A stretch of DNA of 64,000 bases from Carboxylicivirga agarovorans (GTDB taxonomy: Bacteria; Bacteroidota; Bacteroidia; Bacteroidales; Marinilabiliaceae), in assembly GCF_050589845.1 (NCBI RefSeq), contig NZ_JBNGPA010000001.1, forward strand, positions 509,121-573,120. Direction: 5' to 3'. The notes under the pieces were generated by a model, which worked only from the letters and a program-made list of their open reading frames with translations, was not told where the DNA came from and made no database searches. This document shows positions 36,723 to 46,686 of the stretch, piece by piece. Numbering within the stretch: the first letter of the stretch is position 1; each line of letters begins with the position of its first letter. Position numbers and translations under genes: made by a program.

Positions 36723-39700
36723 TTATTGTTTTGTGAATTTTTTAATCAGGATCGAACTCTTCGTCTCAAGCTTAAGCACATAAACACCAGACTTGAGATG
36801 CTCAACATTAATGCTGTAGTCAGATATATGTGTGATTTCATCAGAGAGAAGAACCCTGCCTTTGGTATCTGTAATGGTATAGTTTGTTACTTCCACTCCA
36901 TTTAACTGCAGGTTTAAATTCTCTTTCACCGGATTTGGGTATAGTCCGATGGCATCACTGTCAACATCATCAATTCCCACGCGATGCTCAATAAATACCG
37001 GGAAGCCTGTTTCAAGTGTTGCCCCCAGCTCATCGGTAGCTGTAACTTTTACATATACATAACCCGGTTTATGAGGAACAAAGGCCAGTACGGCATCTGT
37101 CGATAAGATTTCAAGGGCATCGTTTTGCTCAAAGTCAATGGTAAACGTCACCTCATCACCATCAGGATCTTCGATGTAATAGCTTAGATCAATCTTATAA
37201 GCTTCTTCTGTTTCAATGGCAAATACCTGCTCTCCGATTATTGTGCTCTCTTCAGGTGCACGGTTGAGATCTGCTACGTCTACCTTTAATGAAAACGCGG
37301 TAGCATTACCATGACTGTCAACACCCGAAACATTAAACTCATGCTTACCTGCCCCATCAAAGTCAGGAATAAACTCAATGTCCACCACATTATCCTTAAC
37401 AGTGTATGAGAAGTAAGGTGCATCCTCTTCAACAGTGATGGTAAAATCATCACCTTCTTCATCAGTCACAATGAGCTGATAGTTCAGGGTGTCTGTTTCA
37501 AAGACACTATAGTTAACCTCAAAACCATCATTATACTGAGGCCCTTTGTTTCGGGTCAGCGACACAGGCAATTCAGTTTCTTTTGTATACGGATCATTGG
37601 TACGGATGATCAATTTAGCCAGGTTGACTCCCTGGTTACCGTAAGCTGAATTGAAGTTCAGGTTGAATGTATGTTCTTCACCCGCTTTTATTATTCCGTT
37701 TTCCTCTGAATTAAGCTCACACCAGGTATTTCCACCAGCTTCAATTTCTCCGGCCCTTACTATCCAGCCCATGGTGTCATAGCCCTGCTCGGTTGTTTCG
37801 AACATATCGGTGCCATTACCAAAATAATAGCGCTGATATACTTCTTCATCTCCATTAAAAGTTCCCTGCGGATAAGGAATAAATTCGTCGTACTTAAATT
37901 CAATGAAGAATTTCTCTCCCGGGAAGAAGAACAGTGGCTCATCCAGCTCAATGGTCACCAGTTCACCGGCAGATGAACCGCCATCTGCTACATGATGATA
38001 TCGCTGTGTATATAACTCCTGACATTCGAAATAGTCTTCAGCCCCACCAAGAATCCTGATATTAACATAGGAATCCAGCATATCACCCCATGCATACCAA
38101 GTCATTACATGCGACAGGTTAAAACCATCTTCAGGGGCATAAAAACCTGTGGCCGATGTAAAAGTGAGGTTATTAGAACCAAAGCCCACATTTCCGGCAG
38201 AACCCGTTGATTGTTCGTGCTGAAGCACACGGTTAAAGTCAATTTCTTCTGTAGTGCTATTATAACTTTTTAGGTTCGTAACTTCTGCTTTCTCTAATTT
38301 TGATACATCAGCAGAAGGCATTCTTGCGGCTTTTAAACCAGCTGGTGAACTTGTTAAAACAGGTGTCATGTTTCGTTCAAACACCATTCCTATTTCGTAG
38401 GTCAAATCCATTGAACCATTATGATTATCAATCACAAATGTTCGCTCCTCTTCATGTTCACCGTTATCAGCATAAACATGCACCCCTTCTGATTGGATAT
38501 TAATTTCCGGAGGTAATGTGAAGATCGCATCAACAGGAATCTTAATAACACCTTCTTCAACATCGCAATAAACCAGTATGGTGTCATTGACCAGAGCCTC
38601 CTGCATTGGAGTTATTCTCAGGTTAAAGCTTTCACTGGCTAATGGCTTCAGGTTATAATTAATTCGCTTGCGTGATATATCAACCCAACCATCTTCAGCA
38701 CTGCCGCTTCCGAACTTACTATCATCACCCATTACAGTACCACTGTTGATACCTGATTGCAATCTGACGTTGCTGATTAACACGTTTCGCGTCCCTTTAT
38801 TGGACAATGTAAATCCGTAATCAAATCGTTTATAAGGAGATACATAACCTTCGTCATCATGATTGATAATCATGATCTCGCCCAGCTGTAAAGTATCTTT
38901 AACAACAATACTGTCTTTACCTGTTACATCAAGGGTAACGGGAATTTTAAACTCTGGATCAGCTGGTGTATTATTATGAAATACCAATTCATCGTAGTAT
39001 TGTCCTCCGTAAATTGACTGAGCACTTAAATGCACATCAAAATCGCGTGTACTTTGAGCTTGCACTTCATATGATTCGCTTGGAAGGAAAGTAACAATGG
39101 TCCCATGCTTAATCACTCCCGTTGTTTTGGCCGATACCTGTATCCCTTTGGTACCGTCCTGGTTTTCGATACCAACTAAGGAACCGTTAAGAATAATAAA
39201 GGCCAACTCCTCTTCTACCATCTCGTAGAAATACTTAATGGTCCCATTCTTAAACATCCATATTTCCACTGAAATTGGTTTACCCCCTCCATTGGAACCC
39301 ATATCCTGGTATCTCACCACGAATTTATCATCGTAAGCTTTGGTGTATATACCTGATAAAGGATAATAGTTTGGATTAGATAGTCCGTTAAAGCCAAACA
39401 TTGGAGCAAGGTAGGTATTGATACCAGCTTCATTGGGGATAAAATAACCTGGTCCCCACTCCCGTGTTTCCTGATCGGGAACAAAAGTGATTACACCTGT
39501 GATTCCCAGGTATAAGGTATCGTATTGTTGTCCGTAAAAACTAACTTCAAAAGGCATCGGAACCGTCATCCAAAACTGATCCGGATCTAAGACATCTCCG
39601 GGCGTCTCCAACTTTGTTCCGGTTTCAATAACATCCGTTTTAGTGAAATACGGTGAATTAATATCGTGTTCAATAGTGTATGTGTAATCAACCTCATCGC

Positions 39701-42700
39701 TATTCGAGTCAGCTAACGATGGCAGTACATGCATCCATTCATTAGCCCCGGGAGTTACCTGCATGGCATTTAATCCGGTATTGTTAATGGTAACTGTTAT
39801 TGATTTGGTGTCTCCATGATCAATTGTTTCTATAATTTCATTATGACTTGCTGAGATAAGCGGAGCTTCCACAACATTACAGGTCACATCAATCTGGTAC
39901 GTTTGTCCGTTATCCGCAGTAAACGTTAACACATCCGTTTTTACGCCCAATTCATCGGCAACAACTGTTATGGTGTAATCAGAGAAAGTTGCTGGTCGCA
40001 GTTCCACAGGCATGTATCCATCAATTGCAAACACACCGTTACTGAAAGCCATGGTACTAAACCTGCCAATAGCTTTGCCATCGTTACCAACTCTCAACAT
40101 TATTGACCTGGTAGCACCTTTAAAGACATTACCAAAGTCAAGCACCTGTGGCTCAAAGGTGAAGTTCGCATCACCTCCTGTGGTAATATTCATACTTATG
40201 GTATGTGCCACCGGATTATTAACCGGATCATTACTAACCACATTAATGCGCTCTTCAAAATCTGCCACATAGAGCCCCTCTGTGCTTCCGCTGTAGCTGA
40301 TGGTTACTGATTCGCCAACATTGACAGTACCAAATGGGTTAGTCACATTGTTAACAACTCCGAAACCCGGGTTTTTGAAATAGATCTGTTTACCTGTTGC
40401 CGGAAAAATCCCCTCTATAAAGGGATGAACCGCTGCAGAACCATATCCGTTCAATACCAGACGATCATCCACATCATTATCTTCAATCATAATGAGTGTG
40501 CTGGCACGGTTAAAGCCCATGTCACGGGTACCCAGCACATCGCCTAAATCTTTATAATTGAAATCAATGTCGCCGTTCTGATACAAGACTATCTGGAAGG
40601 TAATATTCTCATCAAGCCAGCCGATACCACCAACTATGTTATCGTCATAGAAATAACTACCATGAATAACATCCTGATATTGAATAACAAACTTACCCGG
40701 AAACTGCTGATAATAAATTTTACCACCAAGGTTAAGGTCAAATGGCATTCCCCAGGCTGAGATTAATTTACTTGGCTGAGCTTTACTTTTGTAACCTGCC
40801 GGTTTGGCGTTAAACCAACCGTTTTTGGCCATAGAAACAGCTCCCTGAGTTGTTATGTAGCAGGTATCATATTCATTACCAAAGTATGGAAAGCTAAAAC
40901 CAAGCAATACATCCTTGAAAATAACACTACCATCAAGTCTGAAATGATCCGTAATATCCTCACCTGTATACTGAATATCAAGCCATTCAAATGCTAGCTC
41001 TTCATTAACCGATTCTTTATGACTGCCTATATATCCGAATTTATGAATGGAATTGGGGTCAAAATCAGGCATATTAGAACCATCGGCAAACTTAGGAATG
41101 TAATAACGCAGTGGATAATCCCCTTCGTTGCTTAGTGTAAACTCACCTGTGAAAGCATCGCCCAGGTTTAAATCAGGAAATTCTCTTACCGGCGGCGTTA
41201 CAACTGCTTTCGCAGGCTTTGTTCCAGCCCCGTAAAGAATAAAGGAATGTGAGTATCCATGAGGATCGCTAATGGTTACCTTTGAATTAATGGCTCCCTC
41301 TTTACTTGGGGTAAAGTTAAATAACAGTGTAACAGAGCGCTCAGCGTTGATGGCATCAGGCATTGAACCGATGAGCTCAAAATCGCTGTCTGCTATATCG
41401 ATAGACAATGCATTGGTATTATTACCAAAAGCTCCAAGACCAATATTGGATATGGTGATACTTTGAGTCGCATTTTCACCTATAAATACATTACCAAAAT
41501 TAACAATGTCATTGCTCTGTAATTGGTGCTTCTGACCAGTAACGTTAAAATCAAGCAAGAGTGTCTCCCAGTTTTTTTCGTATCCCTTACCATACACTTC
41601 AATGTTTGTTTTATAATTACCATTGATCAGCTCGCTGGCATTGATGGTCAGGTCAACCGTTTTGCTTTCATCAACATTCAGGTAGCCACTAGCCGGTGAT
41701 ACTTTTACATATGGCTCCAACTCAACCAGGTTATTGAGTGCAATCACATCCCACACCTTGGTATAGTCATAATACACATCTTTCAATAAGTCCCAGTTGG
41801 CACCCTGATCGGTACTAAAGTATGAGTGATCGGCAGAAGCCAATGTTAAGCCCTGTGAGGCCAGGAAAGGATATTTATGTCCGGGTGGCACATGTATAAC
41901 CAGGAAGAATTCATCGCCTTCTTCGAAAAACATCTGTTTATCAAAGTCTATTGCTTCAAATGCCACTCCTGTTTGTGAAACACTAAAAGCCTGTGAGTGA
42001 ATCAATCGGGCTGTTCGCATATCACTACCTTCATAAACCTCAGCATATAAAGGTTCTTTAGGTAATTCGGTAAAGTACAGGCCAACCTCAACACCGGTCA
42101 GGTTCCAGCCAATGGGATTGAATATCTTAAAATGTGTTGCCGATGAATTAGGATAATCCGTATTGGATTCACCAACGGCTGCCAGAGTCTGAGTCAGGAG
42201 GTTAGCATCAAAATAATGCATGTACCGGTTTTCTGGTTTCTGAGCATAAGGATTTATTACAGCTCCTGCTGATACTTCCTGACTCTCTACCTCAGGTAGA
42301 GTTACATTGAGTGTATTAACTTCATAAAGTTTACGCGATTCTACATTTGTGTAGGTATCAATATTTTCTACATGACGTGTTATAATGTCCCATTTCAGTA
42401 GGCCCTCGCCGGTATTTGAAATGCTTAGTTGCTGATGCGACAATGTATCTGTTGCAACATCAATATCAAACTTAAGCACCTGCTTATCGAGTGAGATTTG
42501 CGGCCCGTTGTTGGTAGTTACCGTTAACACATCAGATAATTCCGATTCATTGCCCCATCTGTCAATGGCTGAAACAGCAACGTGATAGCTTGTATTCGCA
42601 TTCAGGTCTTTTAACTCATAGTTATATGATTCTCCGGCTTTTGCGGTGGAGTTAATACGTATCTGTTGTGCATTTTCAGTCCAGGATTCTGAATAGCTCC

Positions 42701-44357
42701 CGTCCGAATAATACAGTTTGAAATAGCGCGGATCTTCATCATCGCCATCTACAGGCACTGTCCATTTAAAATAAGCGAAAGTACCAGATGTTCCCTCTTC
42801 ACTAAAATCAATGATCCTATCTGGAGCGATACCATTATCTTCCTGCAATGCCAGGTGAGCGTCGATGGCACCTAAACCAACCTTGCCCAGGTACCTTTGA
42901 TTAACCTGCATGGTATCGATCACATTCACACCACCCAGCAGGCGCGACACCAACATGTCTTTATCAAACTCCGCCCCTTTGTATTGGGAAACAATTAAGC
43001 CGGCCACACCTGACACATGCGGACAAGCCATTGATGTTCCATCGTAGAAACCGTATTCATTGCCAGGCATGGTACTCAATACACCATTGCTCTGACCATT
43101 ATCCACGTTTCCTCCAGGAGCAGAAATATCCAACCAGGTACCATAATTAGAGTAAGGCACCACTTCATTGTCTTTACCATGAGACGCCACGGCAATAACC
43201 TTTTCATAACAACCAGGCCAGTAATTACCTTCATGACCATTATTACCGGCTGCAAAAATAACCACACCACCTGTCATCGGGCTATTTTCATATTGACCGG
43301 CCTCTTCTATAAAATAGTCAATGGCATCAAGGATAGATTGTTCATAGATATCCGGTTCATTCCATCCCCAGCTGTTCTGTGCAATAACAGCACCATTATC
43401 GGCTGCATAAACAAAGGCAGCTTCGGCACTACCGGCGCCACTATCCGACATGATCATACATGACATAATACGTACACCGTCATTATTGCCTGAACCTCCG
43501 GCTACACCGGCAACACCAATGCCGTTATTATTCACTGCGGCCACCGTTCCGGCCACATGAGTTCCATGATTAAGCGGTTTTACATCGCCCTCCATATTCA
43601 CAAAATCGAATCCATAAATGTCATCGATATAACCATTACCATCACTGTCTTCACCCGGAGTACCATTCAGCTCGGCTTCATTAACCCACATATTGGCAGC
43701 CAGATCTTCGTGGCGGTAATCAACACCCTGATCAATCACTGCCACAATAACATCGGGGTGACCAACCTGTGTTTGCCAGGCTTTCAAAAGATTTATATCA
43801 GCTCCCGGCGTACCCGGGTTATTTTCTGTATTGTGATAATGCCATTGCTCATCAAAACGAGGGTCGTCAAATGGCGACGATGCTGATGATAAGTTGCTGA
43901 ATGCTTCCGTACCAGCAGGTGTAATATTATATGGCACCAGGCTTTTTTCATAAAAAGGTTCGGCCTGCTCAATTTCTGACAAATCACCATAGGCCTTAAT
44001 AACCTGGTTTAAATCAGCTTCTGACTCTACCTGAACCTTATACCACAAATGCAAACCATGCTTTTGATGTTTCTGATCGTGTTTTGAAGAATATGGAAAC
44101 AAACGCTCCATAGTAACGGCCTGGTACTGGATGTTTAAATAATCAATAGACTGTATTCCAACTGCAGAATAACCATTGACCGTTGATGATTTAAGACCGG
44201 CAGGGTCAACCACCAAGGCAGGCTTCAGCTTGACTTTAAAGGCTCCCTGGAGTTGCCCGTTTTTATAGGTACTTACCTTTTGCGGGTACGCATTATTCGC
44301 AAAAAGTAATATAAGCAGTACTAATATGTACTGTTTCAATTGCGTAGATTTATTCAT
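36723..44357 (-). CDS. Giant subtilisin-like (S8) T9SS-secreted protease
   Basis: 2544 residues. A signal sequence (to about residue 26) and a propeptide-like segment precede an S8 catalytic domain at ~195-500. The triad is intact: Asp209 (VIVAVIDQGVDY), His264 (NHGTHVAG) and Ser442 (DGTSMACPHVSG), with oxyanion Asn372 (AAGNNG). A fibronectin-III-like domain follows (~515-610), then many beta-sandwich segments including ASPM/SPD2/Hydin-like repeats (VNFGNVFIGENATQSITI, LDFGNVFKGATRSIMLRV), cadherin-like domains near 2290-2460 (YYIEDPDGDEVTFTIDF) and a T9SS type A sorting domain (IGLYPNPVKENLNL) at the end. It should be exported by T9SS and act outside the cell on proteins. A 48-residue ORF lies 10 bp upstream. 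Most of the length is accessory, far beyond a normal S8 protease. Confidence 0.92.
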   Translation of the reverse strand: MNKSTQLKQYILVLLILLFANNAYPQKVSTYKNGQLQGAFKVKLKPALVVDPAGLKSSTVNGYSAVGIQSIDYLNIQYQAVTMERLFPYSSKHDQKHQKHGLHLWYKVQVESEADLNQVIKAYGDLSEIEQAEPFYEKSLVPYNITPAGTEAFSNLSSASSPFDDPRFDEQWHYHNTENNPGTPGADINLLKAWQTQVGHPDVIVAVIDQGVDYRHEDLAANMWVNEAELNGTPGEDSDGNGYIDDIYGFDFVNMEGDVKPLNHGTHVAGTVAAVNNNGIGVAGVAGGSGNNDGVRIMSCMIMSDSGAGSAEAAFVYAADNGAVIAQNSWGWNEPDIYEQSILDAIDYFIEEAGQYENSPMTGGVVIFAAGNNGHEGNYWPGCYEKVIAVASHGKDNEVVPYSNYGTWLDISAPGGNVDNGQSNGVLSTMPGNEYGFYDGTSMACPHVSGVAGLIVSQYKGAEFDKDMLVSRLLGGVNVIDTMQVNQRYLGKVGLGAIDAHLALQEDNGIAPDRIIDFSEEGTSGTFAYFKWTVPVDGDDEDPRYFKLYYSDGSYSESWTENAQQIRINSTAKAGESYNYELKDLNANTSYHVAVSAIDRWGNESELSDVLTVTTNNGPQISLDKQVLKFDIDVATDTLSHQQLSISNTGEGLLKWDIITRHVENIDTYTNVESRKLYEVNTLNVTLPEVESQEVSAGAVINPYAQKPENRYMHYFDANLLTQTLAAVGESNTDYPNSSATHFKIFNPIGWNLTGVEVGLYFTELPKEPLYAEVYEGSDMRTARLIHSQAFSVSQTGVAFEAIDFDKQMFFEEGDEFFLVIHVPPGHKYPFLASQGLTLASADHSYFSTDQGANWDLLKDVYYDYTKVWDVIALNNLVELEPYVKVSPASGYLNVDESKTVDLTINASELINGNYKTNIEVYGKGYEKNWETLLLDFNVTGQKHQLQSNDIVNFGNVFIGENATQSITISNIGLGAFGNNTNALSIDIADSDFELIGSMPDAINAERSVTLLFNFTPSKEGAINSKVTISDPHGYSHSFILYGAGTKPAKAVVTPPVREFPDLNLGDAFTGEFTLSNEGDYPLRYYIPKFADGSNMPDFDPNSIHKFGYIGSHKESVNEELAFEWLDIQYTGEDITDHFRLDGSVIFKDVLLGFSFPYFGNEYDTCYITTQGAVSMAKNGWFNAKPAGYKSKAQPSKLISAWGMPFDLNLGGKIYYQQFPGKFVIQYQDVIHGSYFYDDNIVGGIGWLDENITFQIVLYQNGDIDFNYKDLGDVLGTRDMGFNRASTLIMIEDNDVDDRLVLNGYGSAAVHPFIEGIFPATGKQIYFKNPGFGVVNNVTNPFGTVNVGESVTISYSGSTEGLYVADFEERINVVSNDPVNNPVAHTISMNITTGGDANFTFEPQVLDFGNVFKGATRSIMLRVGNDGKAIGRFSTMAFSNGVFAIDGYMPVELRPATFSDYTITVVADELGVKTDVLTFTADNGQTYQIDVTCNVVEAPLISASHNEIIETIDHGDTKSITVTINNTGLNAMQVTPGANEWMHVLPSLADSNSDEVDYTYTIEHDINSPYFTKTDVIETGTKLETPGDVLDPDQFWMTVPMPFEVSFYGQQYDTLYLGITGVITFVPDQETREWGPGYFIPNEAGINTYLAPMFGFNGLSNPNYYPLSGIYTKAYDDKFVVRYQDMGSNGGGKPISVEIWMFKNGTIKYFYEMVEEELAFIILNGSLVGIENQDGTKGIQVSAKTTGVIKHGTIVTFLPSESYEVQAQSTRDFDVHLSAQSIYGGQYYDELVFHNNTPADPEFKIPVTLDVTGKDSIVVKDTLQLGEIMIINHDDEGYVSPYKRFDYGFTLSNKGTRNVLISNVRLQSGINSGTVMGDDSKFGSGSAEDGWVDISRKRINYNLKPLASESFNLRITPMQEALVNDTILVYCDVEEGVIKIPVDAIFTLPPEINIQSEGVHVYADNGEHEEERTFVIDNHNGSMDLTYEIGMVFERNMTPVLTSSPAGLKAARMPSADVSKLEKAEVTNLKSYNSTTEEIDFNRVLQHEQSTGSAGNVGFGSNNLTFTSATGFYAPEDGFNLSHVMTWYAWGDMLDSYVNIRILGGAEDYFECQELYTQRYHHVADGGSSAGELVTIELDEPLFFFPGEKFFIEFKYDEFIPYPQGTFNGDEEVYQRYYFGNGTDMFETTEQGYDTMGWIVRAGEIEAGGNTWCELNSEENGIIKAGEEHTFNLNFNSAYGNQGVNLAKLIIRTNDPYTKETELPVSLTRNKGPQYNDGFEVNYSVFETDTLNYQLIVTDEEGDDFTITVEEDAPYFSYTVKDNVVDIEFIPDFDGAGKHEFNVSGVDSHGNATAFSLKVDVADLNRAPEESTIIGEQVFAIETEEAYKIDLSYYIEDPDGDEVTFTIDFEQNDALEILSTDAVLAFVPHKPGYVYVKVTATDELGATLETGFPVFIEHRVGIDDVDSDAIGLYPNPVKENLNLQLNGVEVTNYTITDTKGRVLLSDEITHISDYSINVEHLKSGVYVLKLETKSSILIKKFTKQ

Positions 44358-44367
44358 TTTGTTGATT

Positions 44368-44514
44368 TTAAGAACGTGACTTCTTCTTAGTGTTTGTTGT
44401 CGTTGTTTTCTGTTTTGATGCTAGTCGCTCAAGAAGCTTTTTAAAAACCTTATTTTCTTCTTCTCGCTTTTTGATCAATCTGTAGATTTCTTTATCGCTT
44501 ATCTCGCTGCACAT
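44368..44514 (-). CDS. Small basic 48-residue protein upstream of the giant protease
   Basis: Found by reading the gap by hand. ATG at 44514 and TAA at 44368-44370 give MCSEISDKEIYRLIKKREEE, then a heptad-like NKVFKKLLERLASK and a Lys/Thr-rich tail ending KKKSRS. It looks like a short charged helix or coiled coil. It has no signal peptide and no family I recognise. The gene ends 10 bp before the protease start, so the two could be translated from the same mRNA; it may be a leader cistron, a regulator or chance. Normal codon usage and the clean spacing favour a real gene, but the length alone is not strong proof. Confidence 0.45.
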   Translation of the reverse strand: MCSEISDKEIYRLIKKREEENKVFKKLLERLASKQKTTTTNTKKKSRS

Positions 44515-44821
44515 CCTTGGTATATTTCAGTTAGACATTTTTGAACCTGATGCAAAACAGCGTTATAATTGGAGGAACATCAAAAAAGTGACTGTCTCAG
44601 CACTTCTCATATCTGTCACAAAACCTCAGCAATGCCAGGTATTTTGGAAAAACAACTGCTTGCAGGCCTCTCACGCAAATATTTATCGATCTATTTATGA
44701 GCTACTTAATACCTCTCACAACCTTATTGATGTATAATTCGGGCTAAAGGGTCAATTACGTCAATTTGGAATAATTAATTACTTTAGATGTTGTGAAGTT
44801 GAACTTAGAAAGCATAGAGTT

Positions 44822-46462
44822 GTGAAAAACAAGTACCATATTCCAGTTATAGTGATCTGTATATACTACATCTTACTTAGTATTTATGCAGTAGATTCCT
44901 ATGCCGGAGATGTGGTAAAAGAAGATAGTCTGACATTTCTTTTAAAGAAAGAAAAAGATGCAGACAGGCAGCTCGATATATTGTTTGAGCTTACCACACT
45001 GACCCGCAGGTATGACCTGAAGAAGTCTTTAATATTTGGAACAGAAGGTGAGCAACTTGCCAGGGATGAACACGCCGATAAATACCTGGCACAATTTCAA
45101 CTGGAAAACGGAGCTACCAACTATTATCTTGGTAACTACGATGAGGCATTGGAAGATTACCTGAATGCGATCGATGGTTTTACCACCATGGATTACAATG
45201 TTGGACTGGTGCGCAGTTATAACAACATTGGAATGATATACGATCGTATAGAGAACTACGAAAAAGCCATTGACTATTACAGACAAGCCAATCATCATTA
45301 TAATTTATGTAATGAGGCTGAACAAAAGAAATACAGACGTTTTCTCTCGCAGATATACAACAATATAGCCAGTGCCTATGAAAGTCTGGGTAAGGACGAT
45401 GAAGCCATTTCCTACTATGAAAATTCGCTGGCCGTTGCCGAAGAGATTAACTTCAGACACATTATTGGCTCTATCTACAATAACCTTGGTAAAATCGAGA
45501 TCTTCAACGGCAATTTTGATGCTGCTAAAAGCCACCTTAATAAAGCCATTGAAATACGTAAGGAAGATAATGAGATGGAAGGTTTAGCCAAATCCTATTA
45601 CTTCCTGTCGAGTTATTACACGCAAACGGGTGATCTGGATAGTGCTGAATGGGCCGCCCTGCAGTCACTTGATATTGCCAGCAAGGTTAACTTGCTTGAG
45701 TCGCAAAAGATATCACACATGTTTTTGTATGAGATATACGAGACAAAAGGAATGCTCAAGGAAGCGCTTGACCAGCATAAGCAATTTAAATTAATAAGCG
45801 ATAGTATTATTAATGAACAAAAGGTGAACCAGTTATCGCAATTGCAGATTTCATATGAGGTAAAGCAAATTGAAGAAGAAAACATGCTTGAAAAAGCGAG
45901 GATGCGTTCTTTTTATACCATGCTGATAATAATACTGTCAGCTATTCTGCTCATATCTATACTGGTGCTTGTTATTCTGCGAATGCAAAAGAAAAAGGTG
46001 CAACTGGAGAATTCAAAACTGGAAATTGAAGTGGAAACGAAAAACCGGGAGTTAACCACCAATGTGATGTACCTGGTACAGAAGAATGAGCTACTTAATA
46101 ATGTTGCCAAAAACCTGATCACGCTCAAGGATAAGCTTAAAGATGAAAATAAAACGCCTTTGCAGCACATTATCTATAACCTCCAGTCGCAAACAGATAA
46201 TGAGGTGTGGCAGGAGTTTCAACTACGTTTTAACCAGGTTCACAATGAGTTTTATGAGCGCATCAGGGAAAAACACCCGGAGATAACACCTTCAGAAGAA
46301 CGACTGTGTGCCTTGCTGCGATTAAATATGACTTCTAAAGAAATTGCTGCGATAACACACCAAACAGTGAGAGGTGTTGAAGTGGCAAGGGGTCGATTGC
46401 GTAAACGTCTGAATCTGACGGGTACAGATACTAACCTGGTCAGTTACCTGGAAGGGTTCTGA
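44822..46462 (+). CDS. TPR sensor / transmembrane / LuxR-type regulator
   Basis: 546 residues, GTG start at 44822. A leader or membrane helix is at ~8-24. TPR helices cover ~65-330 (YYLGNYDEALEDYLNAI, YNNIASAYESLGKDDEAISY, YNNLGKIEIFNGNFDAA). One membrane helix lies at ~364-386, then a coiled coil, and a LuxR-type helix-turn-helix at ~485-545 (EERLCALLRLNMTSKEIAAI, VEVARGRLRKRLNL). Its last ~90 residues match, motif by motif, those of the SusR-like protein at 23181-26063 (QVH..F..R..EKH, then SKEIA), though the sensor is different. It is divergently transcribed from the giant protease cluster and is the only clear plus-strand gene, so it probably regulates that cluster. The signal sensed is unknown. 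The upstream gap 44515-44821 shows no clear promoter. Confidence 0.85.
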   Translation: MKNKYHIPVIVICIYYILLSIYAVDSYAGDVVKEDSLTFLLKKEKDADRQLDILFELTTLTRRYDLKKSLIFGTEGEQLARDEHADKYLAQFQLENGATNYYLGNYDEALEDYLNAIDGFTTMDYNVGLVRSYNNIGMIYDRIENYEKAIDYYRQANHHYNLCNEAEQKKYRRFLSQIYNNIASAYESLGKDDEAISYYENSLAVAEEINFRHIIGSIYNNLGKIEIFNGNFDAAKSHLNKAIEIRKEDNEMEGLAKSYYFLSSYYTQTGDLDSAEWAALQSLDIASKVNLLESQKISHMFLYEIYETKGMLKEALDQHKQFKLISDSIINEQKVNQLSQLQISYEVKQIEEENMLEKARMRSFYTMLIIILSAILLISILVLVILRMQKKKVQLENSKLEIEVETKNRELTTNVMYLVQKNELLNNVAKNLITLKDKLKDENKTPLQHIIYNLQSQTDNEVWQEFQLRFNQVHNEFYERIREKHPEITPSEERLCALLRLNMTSKEIAAITHQTVRGVEVARGRLRKRLNLTGTDTNLVSYLEGF

Positions 46463-46633
46463 TAGCTTAATGTTGGTTTGTCAATGCCTATAGAATTCGG
46501 GACAGACGAATTGTTGCTCTGACGCCTGGCGATTCTAAGAGTTTAGTAGTTGAGATGTTTATCAGTTTAATCGTTCAACTCTTCAACAGTCAGGCCCCTG
46601 GATAGCAATTGGAAGTCGAGTTGCTTATTAAGC

Positions 46634-46675
46634 CCTCGGATGACTATTTGCTTATCGCAACATAATCACCCGAGG
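46634..46675. terminator. Possible bidirectional terminator between convergent genes
   Basis: CCTCGGATGA (46634-46643) pairs with TCACCCGAGG (46666-46675) with one mismatch. It lies in the 224-bp gap between the plus-strand regulator and the minus-strand gene at 46687, where both transcripts should end. There is no clear T-run, so the call is tentative. Nothing else was seen in the gap. Confidence 0.4.
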
Positions 46676-46686
46676 AGTCAGATGCT

